Positions 13,685-20,288 of a stretch of DNA of 42,973 nucleotides are shown here, piece by piece. The stretch comes from Methanobacteriota archaeon (GTDB lineage: Archaea > Thermoplasmatota > Thermoplasmata > RBG-16-68-12), in assembly GCA_005878955.1 (NCBI GenBank), contig VBMI01000092.1, positions 1 through 42,973 of the forward strand, written 5' to 3'. Below the pieces are notes generated by a model. That model searched no databases. It was given only the letters and a program-made list of their open reading frames with translations, and had not been told where the DNA came from. Made by a program: the position numbers and the translations under genes. How positions within the stretch are numbered: the stretch's first letter is position 1; every line of letters begins with the position of its first letter.

Positions 13685-15476
13685 GGGAGGGCACCCGGAG
13701 GTGGCAGGCGACCCAATGCCCGGGGGACACCTCGAGCAGCGGGGGCTCGAGGGACGCCGACACCTCGGCGCTCAGGCCGTGTTCGTCATCGACGAGCGCG
13801 GTGATCGCCTTCAGCGCCCGAACGGTCTCCGAGCGGGCGGCGATGACGTCCTCGACGAAGTCCCGGAACGACCTGGGGGGCGTCCCCGGGCGGAGATTCA
13901 CCTGGACCCGGCCCTCGAACACCTCGATCGAGGCGAGCGTGTTCGCCTCCGTCCGGCCGGCCTCCCGGGCCTCCTCGACGACCCGGTTCAGGGCCTCCGC
14001 GACCTCGTCCGGCGTGAACCCGCACGTCGCGATCGCCACGGGGCAGCGCGTGTGGAACCGGCATCCCGGGGGCGGGTTCACTGGGCTCGGCACGTCCCCC
14101 GCCAGGATGATCCGGTCCCGCTTGAGGTCCGGGTCCGGGATGGGGATCACGCTGAGGAGCGCGGCCGTGTACGGGTGGAGCGGGTCCCGGAACAGCTCCT
14201 CCTTCGGCGCCGCCTCGACGATCTTGCCGAGGTACATCACGGCGATGCGGTTCGACATGTGCTTGATCACGCTGAGGTCGTGGGAGATGAAGACGTACGT
14301 GAAGCCGAACCCCCGCTGCAGCTCCCGGAGCATGTTGAGGATCTGGGCTTGGACGGAGACGTCGAGGGCGCTCGTCGGCTCGTCCAGGACGATGAACTCC
14401 GGGTTCAGGGCGAGGGCCCGCGCGATGCCGATCCGCTGTCGCTGCCCTCCCGAGAACTCGTGCGGATAGCGGTACTGGTGCTCCGGGTTCAGCCCGACCT
14501 TCGCCAGGAGCTCGACGACGCGCCCCCGGACCTCCGCGTCCCCCATCCTCTCGGACGTCCGCCGCGTGGGCCCGCCGCACACGGGGCACCGCGGGGGCTC
14601 GCCGGGGTTCGTGGGGACGGAGCGGGCGTCGACGGAGACGTGGTCGGTGTCGCAGAGCCACCGGTCGAGGCGGTGGACGATCAGCGGTTCGGAGAGGATG
14701 TCCTTCACGAGCAGCCGCGGGTTCAGCGAGGAGAAGGGGTCCTGGAAGACGATCTGCATCTCCTTCCTCAGGCGGCGGAGGGCCTCGAGCGCCTCGCGGG
14801 CCGCGAGCCCGTTCGCGACAAGGATCGCGATCCCCCCCGCGACGAGGGCGACGGCGCCGACGAACGCGTTCAGGGAGAGCAGGACGAGGGAGGCGATCAG
14901 GAGGAGGAGGGTGAGGATGCGCTTCTGAGCGGGCGGGAGGCCCTCGAGGCGGGGCTTCAGGGCGAACCGGTCCTCGAGGGCGGCGATGCGGCCCGCGCGG
15001 ACGGCGATCTGGACGGCGGCCCCGCCCTTGTCGACGATCGCCTCCCGTTCCGCCGCCAAGGCGTCGATGCGCGCGCCCGGGGCGCCCCCCGGCATCTTTC
15101 CCGCCTCGGCGATCCGTCGCTCGATCTCGGCGATCCGGGCCACGGCCCGCTTCACCTGCCGGCTGTCCGCGGCGGCATCGGGTCGGGCGGCGAGCTCGCG
15201 GGCCTCCCGGCGCAAGCGGATGATCTCGGCACGGACTTCCGCCGGCATCCGGTACCAGAGCCTCCCGGACGTGGGCTTCGTGAGGAGGAGAAGGCACCGA
15301 CCCACGGTCGTCTTCCCGCAACCGCTCTCCCCGACGATGCCCAGAGTCTCGCCCTTGTACACGGAGAGGTCGACACCGTCCACGGCCTTCACGGAGTTCA
15401 CCGTGCGGCGTAGGACGCCGCCGCGGATCGGGAAGTACTTCTTCAGGCCCTCGGCCTCGAGGAGGATCTCAGGCAG
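13674..15476 (-). CDS. oppF: Oligopeptide ABC transporter ATPase OppF/DppF with insertions
   Basis: About 600 residues; canonical OppF is near 320. Counting from the GTG at 15401, Walker A GESGCGKTT is at 24-32, the Q-loop at Q220, the signature FSGGQRQR at 316-323 and Walker B IVLDEP at 337-342, so it should hydrolyse ATP. Three insertions are visible: about 50-205 between Walker A and Q-loop, with a coiled coil and two hydrophobic helices (about 162-199); about 248-280 with C250, C272 and C275; and about 461-552 between the third and fourth Cys of the C-terminal iron-sulfur motif (C447, C453, C460, C566). The conserved N-terminus (LLEAEGLKKYFPIRGG) lies upstream of every in-frame ATG, GTG or TTG, so I place the start at CTG 15476, after GGGGGGTGG. 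It overlaps the OppD stop. Confidence 0.85.
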   Translation of the reverse strand: MPEILLEAEGLKKYFPIRGGVLRRTVNSVKAVDGVDLSVYKGETLGIVGESGCGKTTVGRCLLLLTKPTSGRLWYRMPAEVRAEIIRLRREARELAARPDAAADSRQVKRAVARIAEIERRIAEAGKMPGGAPGARIDALAAEREAIVDKGGAAVQIAVRAGRIAALEDRFALKPRLEGLPPAQKRILTLLLLIASLVLLSLNAFVGAVALVAGGIAILVANGLAAREALEALRRLRKEMQIVFQDPFSSLNPRLLVKDILSEPLIVHRLDRWLCDTDHVSVDARSVPTNPGEPPRCPVCGGPTRRTSERMGDAEVRGRVVELLAKVGLNPEHQYRYPHEFSGGQRQRIGIARALALNPEFIVLDEPTSALDVSVQAQILNMLRELQRGFGFTYVFISHDLSVIKHMSNRIAVMYLGKIVEAAPKEELFRDPLHPYTAALLSVIPIPDPDLKRDRIILAGDVPSPVNPPPGCRFHTRCPVAIATCGFTPDEVAEALNRVVEEAREAGRTEANTLASIEVFEGRVQVNLRPGTPPRSFRDFVEDVIAARSETVRALKAITALVDDEHGLSAEVSASLEPPLLEVSPGHWVACHLRVPSHAA

Positions 15477-17313
15477 GCGGCCACCCCCCGTACTGGTAGC
15501 ACGCGACGAAGTGCCCTGGGCGGGGCTCGAGCATCGGCGGCTTTACTTGCGGGAGGAGCGTCAGCGCCACCGCGTCCCCGTCCACCGCCACGGACTCCAC
15601 GGCCTGGAGCGCGACGTCCCCTCCCTTGCGCTCGCGGAGGACCTTCGACACCCATTCGCCGACCGCCGTCGCGTTCCCGTCCGTCCGGAGGACGAGCTTC
15701 GTCCGGTCGGAGTCGTCCCACTCCTGGACCTGGTCCGCCACCGCGCTCCCGCCTCCGCCCGTCTCCTTCGCGAACGACTCGAGCCGGGAGCGGACCTCGT
15801 CCGAGGACCACCCGCAGTGGGCGAGGGCGACGGGACACCGGGGGTGGAATCGGCACCCGGGCGGGGGTTTCGTGAGGTTCGGGACGTTCCCGCGGATGAT
15901 CTGGAGACGGTCCTTCTCCGCCGTCACGCGGGGGATCGACTCCATCAGCCCTTTCGTGTAGGGGTGGAGCGGCTCCTTGAAGAGGGAGCGGGTGGGGCCG
16001 ACCTCCGCCATCACGCCCGCGTACATCACGCCGACCCGTTCGCACGTCTCCGCGACGACGCCGAGGTTGTGCGTGATCAGGAGGACGCTCGCTCCCACCC
16101 GCTGCCGGAGGTCCTGCATCAGTTTGAGGACCTGGGCTTGGATCGTCACGTCCACCGCGGTCGTCGGCTCGTCCGCGATCAGGAGCTTCGGACTGCAGGA
16201 CAAAGCGATGGCGATCATCACCCGCTGGGCCATCCCGCCGCTCAGTTCGAACGGGTACGAGGCGGCGACCTTCTCGGGGTCCGGAATCCGGACCGCGCGG
16301 AGCATGTCGACGGCGCGGTCGAGGGCGAGGCGGTACATCACCCTCTCATACCGCCGCAGGACGGGGACGCGGGAGGCGATCTTCAGGAGCGCGTCGTTCG
16401 GGTCCTTCGCCATCCGCCGGTAGAGTCCCCGGTACGCGCGGAGGACGAGGGACGACGCGCCGCCGCCGACGACGGGGCCGAAGTACCTGGCGTGGCAGGA
16501 CGGGCACGAGTCCACCAGGGCGGGGACCTCCTTCCCGCACGCCGTGCACCGGTACAGTCCCGTGGCGGGGTCGACGTCCGCAGAGGCGCGCGGGCGACGC
16601 AGGAGCGGGATGCGGCGGTCGAGGTCCGCAAGCACGTCCCGCGCGAGGATTTCCTTCTGGTGGAGGAGGATGTTCTCCGCGATCTGGTCCCCCGCGACGA
16701 TGACGGGGTTCAGCGCGCTCATCGGCTCCTGGAAGATCATCGCGATCAGGTTCCCCCGGATCTTCCGGAGGTATTCCGTCGAGCGGCCGAGCAGGTCGTA
16801 CGGGGTCTTCAGCTGAATCAGCCCGCGCACGATCCGGGAGGCCTGCGCCTTCGCCGCCTCCTCCCGGCCCGTGGATTTGAGGGCGCCGTTCACCTCGTTG
16901 AGGATCTTCAGGTCGAGGCGCGGGGGCGTCGTCCGGAACACCTTGTCGAGGGCCTTGAGGAGTTTCGTGTCCGGTTCCGCGGCCGACGAGCTCCCCCGCA
17001 GCGCGGACCGGAGGGAGGAGAGGGCGGGGATCGCCGCGGATTCCGCGTCGAGGATCTTCGCCCACGTGCCCTGGGGGACGAGGAACAGAACCTCCCCCTC
17101 CTCGATCTTCCCGGGTGGGACGGGGACGAGTCGGAGGATGCTCAGGGCCGTCACGCTCTTGCCGCATCCCGTCTCGCCGACGAGGCCGAACGTCTCGCCG
17201 GGCCGGACATAGAAGTCGATCCCGTCGAGCGCTTGGACGGTCCCCTCGTACGTGTAGAACCGGGTCACGAGCCCGCGGATGGAGAGGAGCGGGGCTCCCT
17301 GGGGGCGGTCCAC
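15469..17313 (-). CDS. oppD: Oligopeptide ABC transporter ATPase OppD/DppD with zinc-ribbon insertion
   Basis: 614 residues from GTG 17313, nearly double the family. Walker A GETGCGKS at 46-53, Q-loop Q195, signature LSGGMAQR at 357-364, Walker B LLIADEP at 377-383 and H-loop H415 are intact. Insertions: about 75-185, helical, between Walker A and the Q-loop; about 240-300 after the Q-loop, holding a zinc ribbon CTAC...CPSC (C256, C259, C270, C273); and about 501-590 in the C-terminal oligopeptide-binding region, between C487/C493/C500 and C605. The last four Cys match those reported to bind a 4Fe-4S cluster in DppD/OppD proteins. It follows the OppC permease by 7 bases and pairs with the next gene, OppF. 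Confidence 0.9.
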   Translation of the reverse strand: MDRPQGAPLLSIRGLVTRFYTYEGTVQALDGIDFYVRPGETFGLVGETGCGKSVTALSILRLVPVPPGKIEEGEVLFLVPQGTWAKILDAESAAIPALSSLRSALRGSSSAAEPDTKLLKALDKVFRTTPPRLDLKILNEVNGALKSTGREEAAKAQASRIVRGLIQLKTPYDLLGRSTEYLRKIRGNLIAMIFQEPMSALNPVIVAGDQIAENILLHQKEILARDVLADLDRRIPLLRRPRASADVDPATGLYRCTACGKEVPALVDSCPSCHARYFGPVVGGGASSLVLRAYRGLYRRMAKDPNDALLKIASRVPVLRRYERVMYRLALDRAVDMLRAVRIPDPEKVAASYPFELSGGMAQRVMIAIALSCSPKLLIADEPTTAVDVTIQAQVLKLMQDLRQRVGASVLLITHNLGVVAETCERVGVMYAGVMAEVGPTRSLFKEPLHPYTKGLMESIPRVTAEKDRLQIIRGNVPNLTKPPPGCRFHPRCPVALAHCGWSSDEVRSRLESFAKETGGGGSAVADQVQEWDDSDRTKLVLRTDGNATAVGEWVSKVLRERKGGDVALQAVESVAVDGDAVALTLLPQVKPPMLEPRPGHFVACYQYGGWPPA

Positions 17314-17320
17314 GCTCGGC

Positions 17321-19051
17321 TCACCGCCTGAGCCGTGGGTCCAGGATGTCCCGCAGGCCGTCCCCCGCCAGGTTGAACCCGAGGGAGGCGAACAGGATCG
17401 AGAGACCCGGGAACGTCGACAGCCACCACCACCCCTGGGCGATGATGTACAGCCGGCCGTCCGACACCATCGCGCCCCACTCCGGGTCCGGGGGCTGGAC
17501 CCCGAGCCCGAGGAAGCTGAGGGCGGACGCGACCAGGATCACCGCGCCCATGTCGAGGGTCGCGTTCACGAGCACGGGGGCGAAGGCGTTTGGGAGGACG
17601 TGCCGGAGGACGATCCGGCTCGAGGGCACCCCGACGGCCCGCGCCGCCTCGACGTATAGGTTCTCCCGGATCGAGAGGGTCTGGCCCCGGATGAGACGGG
17701 TGTACCCGGGCCACCACGTGATCACGAGCGCGGTCATGATGTTCAGGAGGCCCGGACCGAGGGCGGCAGTGAACGCGAGCGCGAGGATCAGCCCGGGGAT
17801 CGAGAGGAAGATGTCCGTGATCCGCATGATCGCCTCGTCGATCCAGCCGCCGTAGTACCCGGAGGCGACGCCGAGCACGACCCCGATCAGGAGGGCGCTG
17901 GCGACGACGATGATCGCGATCAGGAGGTCGAGGGGCGCGGCCATGATGATCCGGCTGAAGTAGTCCCGCCCGAGGTCGTCCGTCCCGAAGAGCGTGTACT
18001 TCCCCTGGAAGAAGACGACGACCGCGAGGTAGTCGAGGTCCACGGGGCCCGTGGGGGACCCGGGGTCCGTCACGTGCTCGGCCCGGAGGCGGAAGCTCGA
18101 CGGCTGCAGCTTCGCCGGGGTCCACGAGGTCACCGAGGTGAAGTCGGCGTTCTCGGCCCAGCGGGTGTTGCTGAAGTTCGTGCCGCTCGTGCTCCGCGGG
18201 CTCGACCATGAAGCTCCGCCGTCCCAGCTCACGGACACCGCGAGATGGTTCCCCGGCGACACCCGCTGGCGGACCTGGGCGCCCACGAACCCGATGTCGG
18301 GCGTGTACACGTCGTCGAGCCGGTATCCGCCGATCTCGAAGGCGTCGCCGGTGAGGTTGCTCCGGGCCACGTTCGCCGGGAGCCCCTGGAGCTCGACCCC
18401 ACGGGTCCAGTTCAGCGGGTCTCCCGAGATGGGCTTCGGACACGGGCAGGGGAAGATGTACCCGCCGGGGGGCCGCACCTCGTCCGCGTTCCAGCCGACC
18501 CATCCCGCCTGGCTGTACTGCGTCGAGAACGTCTCGTTCCTCCAGACCTGGGTCCGCTGGAAGGGCGGCTGGAACTCCTCCCCCCGGTAGTAGATCGCCC
18601 CGGCGTCCTGGGGGTACGGAGCCACGAGCCCGGGGGCCACCGCGGCGGTGAACGCGAGCGCCGCGAAGATCGCGATGACGACGATCCCCCCGAGCGTCAG
18701 CGGCGACTTCCGGATGAGGTGCGCGGTGTGGCGGAACTCGCGGGCCTTGGGCGCCTGCAGTCGGAGGAACTCGCGCCGCCAGTCGGAGTCGGTCATCCGG
18801 AGGCAGCGATAGCCGTACAGGAGGGTGACCGCGGCGCCGAGCGACAGGAACACCCCCTGGACGAAGTGGAGGATCCGGCGGTCGATGACGATCCCCGGGG
18901 CGCCGACCTGAGCGAACGATCCGTACGCGTTCCACGCGAGCAGCGCCGTCAGGAGGAGGAGTCCGACGGACGCGAGCAGGAACAGGATCGACCGGAGGTC
19001 CAGCCGGGAAACGAGCCCCGCGTGCGCCGCCTTTTCCGTCGCGTCCGCCAT
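17321..19051 (-). CDS. oppC: Oligopeptide ABC transporter permease OppC/DppC with large external domain
   Basis: 576 residues from ATG 19051 (GGAG 8 bases upstream); a GTG at 19057 overlaps the previous stop and is less likely. Canonical OppC is about 300. Two extra N-terminal helices (about 22-42 and 60-84) come before the family's first helix (about 118-143). An insertion of about 210 residues (to about 350) follows, rich in Asn, Trp, Gly and Ser with several NxT/S sites, which should face outside. The family core resumes with TLFGTDDLGRDYFSR, a run of five helices and the EAA loop (YVEAARAVGVPSSRIVLRHVLPN). The external domain may receive substrate from the binding protein. It overlaps no gene and sits between OppB and OppD. 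Confidence 0.9.
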   Translation of the reverse strand: MADATEKAAHAGLVSRLDLRSILFLLASVGLLLLTALLAWNAYGSFAQVGAPGIVIDRRILHFVQGVFLSLGAAVTLLYGYRCLRMTDSDWRREFLRLQAPKAREFRHTAHLIRKSPLTLGGIVVIAIFAALAFTAAVAPGLVAPYPQDAGAIYYRGEEFQPPFQRTQVWRNETFSTQYSQAGWVGWNADEVRPPGGYIFPCPCPKPISGDPLNWTRGVELQGLPANVARSNLTGDAFEIGGYRLDDVYTPDIGFVGAQVRQRVSPGNHLAVSVSWDGGASWSSPRSTSGTNFSNTRWAENADFTSVTSWTPAKLQPSSFRLRAEHVTDPGSPTGPVDLDYLAVVVFFQGKYTLFGTDDLGRDYFSRIIMAAPLDLLIAIIVVASALLIGVVLGVASGYYGGWIDEAIMRITDIFLSIPGLILALAFTAALGPGLLNIMTALVITWWPGYTRLIRGQTLSIRENLYVEAARAVGVPSSRIVLRHVLPNAFAPVLVNATLDMGAVILVASALSFLGLGVQPPDPEWGAMVSDGRLYIIAQGWWWLSTFPGLSILFASLGFNLAGDGLRDILDPRLRR

Positions 19052-19056
19052 CCCCA

Positions 19057-20088
19057 CTACTCCAGCTTGATCCGGGGGTCAAGGTACGCGTAGATGATGT
19101 CGACGACAAGGTTCGCGGAGACGTAGATGAGGGCGGTGATGTAGGTGAGCGCCATGACCCCGGTGAAGTCCAGGAGCACGAGCATCGTCACGGCCCACTG
19201 CCCCATCCCCGGGAACGTGAACACCGTCTCCGTGAGGACGGCCCCCCCGAGGAGGGCGCCGAAGCTCAGGCCGATCACCGTCGTCGTCGGGATCATCGCG
19301 TTCCTCTTCGCGTGCTTCTTGATCACGACCCGCTCGCTCAGGCCCTTCGCGCGGGCCGCCTTGATGTAGTCCTGGCCGAGGACCTCGAGCATCGACGAGC
19401 GCATCATCCGGGTGATCAGCGCCATCGTCGTGTACGCGAGGGCGAACCCGGGGAGGACGAGGTGGAGGGCGGCGTCCTTGAACACCTCGAAGTTCCCCTG
19501 CGCGAGCGCGTCCAGGGTCGCGATCCCCGTGATCTTGTGCGTCGTGTACCAGTCCTGGTTCGTGATGTTCAGGCGGCCCACGGGGGCGAACCACTCGAAG
19601 CCCAGCTGTCCGTAGAAGAGCCAGAGCAGCATAATCCCCAACCAGAAGATCGGGATACTCACGCCGGACAGGGCGATCGCCCGGGTCAGGTGGTCGGGGA
19701 TGCGGTCCTTCCGCGTCGCGCTGATGATCCCCGTCGGGACCCCGAGGATCACGGCGAACAGCATCGCGACGGAGGTCAGCTCGATCGTCGCGGGGAAGCG
19801 GTTCGAGAGCTCGTCGGACACCGGCCGGAACCCCTGGGAGGGCATCAGGCCGAAATCGAGGTGGCTGAGGCGGGTGATGTAGTTCCAGTACTGCTGGTAC
19901 CAGGGGAGGTCGAAGCCCGCCCATTCACGGATCCGCGCCATCTGGTTCGCGTCGCACTTCTGGCCGCACCAGGCGTGCACCGGGTCCGTGGGGATGACGA
20001 ACCCGATCGCGAACGTGATCAGGGTGACGCCGATCAGGACGGGAATCAGGAGCAACAGCCGTCGGATGATGTAGACCAGGAGCCGCAC
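19057..20088 (-). CDS. oppB: Oligopeptide ABC transporter permease OppB/DppB
   Basis: 343 residues, the usual length. Starts MRLLVYIIRRLLLLIPVLIG, the family N-terminal helix with an in-membrane signal. A periplasmic-type loop with a Cys pair (HAWCGQKCDANQ), then five more helices; the EAA loop (YIKAARAKGLSERVVIKKHAKRNA) that docks on the ATPase is intact. It is the first gene of the permease-ATPase block, 200 bases after the binding-protein gene, with its own TATA-like box. The ligand is likely a peptide but cannot be fixed from sequence. Confidence 0.93.
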   Translation of the reverse strand: MRLLVYIIRRLLLLIPVLIGVTLITFAIGFVIPTDPVHAWCGQKCDANQMARIREWAGFDLPWYQQYWNYITRLSHLDFGLMPSQGFRPVSDELSNRFPATIELTSVAMLFAVILGVPTGIISATRKDRIPDHLTRAIALSGVSIPIFWLGIMLLWLFYGQLGFEWFAPVGRLNITNQDWYTTHKITGIATLDALAQGNFEVFKDAALHLVLPGFALAYTTMALITRMMRSSMLEVLGQDYIKAARAKGLSERVVIKKHAKRNAMIPTTTVIGLSFGALLGGAVLTETVFTFPGMGQWAVTMLVLLDFTGVMALTYITALIYVSANLVVDIIYAYLDPRIKLE

Positions 20089-20141
20089 GGGTCTCGCCCG
20101 CTCCCCCAGGAATGGGTTGGTCCTTCAAGAACCGGGGCGCG

Positions 20142-20153
20142 CTATAAGTATTG
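20142..20153 (-). promoter_or_regulatory. TATA-like promoter of the oppB operon
   Basis: CAATACTTATAG on the minus strand, about 55-65 bases before the oppB ATG. It lets the permease-ATPase genes be transcribed apart from the binding protein. Confidence 0.6.
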
Positions 20154-20229
20154 TGGGATGACCGCCCGTGTCCTCCCTGGACCCGGAAGGCCCTCGCGAC
20201 AGTGCGTGGCCCGGGCTGAACCCGTTGGA

Positions 20230-20248
20230 AATAGAAAAGGAAAGGTGG
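20230..20248 (-). terminator. T-rich tract after the binding-protein gene
   Basis: On the minus strand CTTTCCTTTTCTATTTC, about 40-60 bases beyond the stop at 20289; a likely archaeal transcription end. Confidence 0.45.
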
Positions 20249-20288
20249 GGTGCTCGCCCTCCGCGGGCGGCACCGCCTTCGTCGCTGG

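Noticed and set aside
13452-17331. Long plus-strand frames opposite the Opp ATPases
   Set aside because: Rich in Arg, Pro, Gly and Ala with no domain and antiparallel to intact ABC ATPases; they are shadows of high-GC coding.
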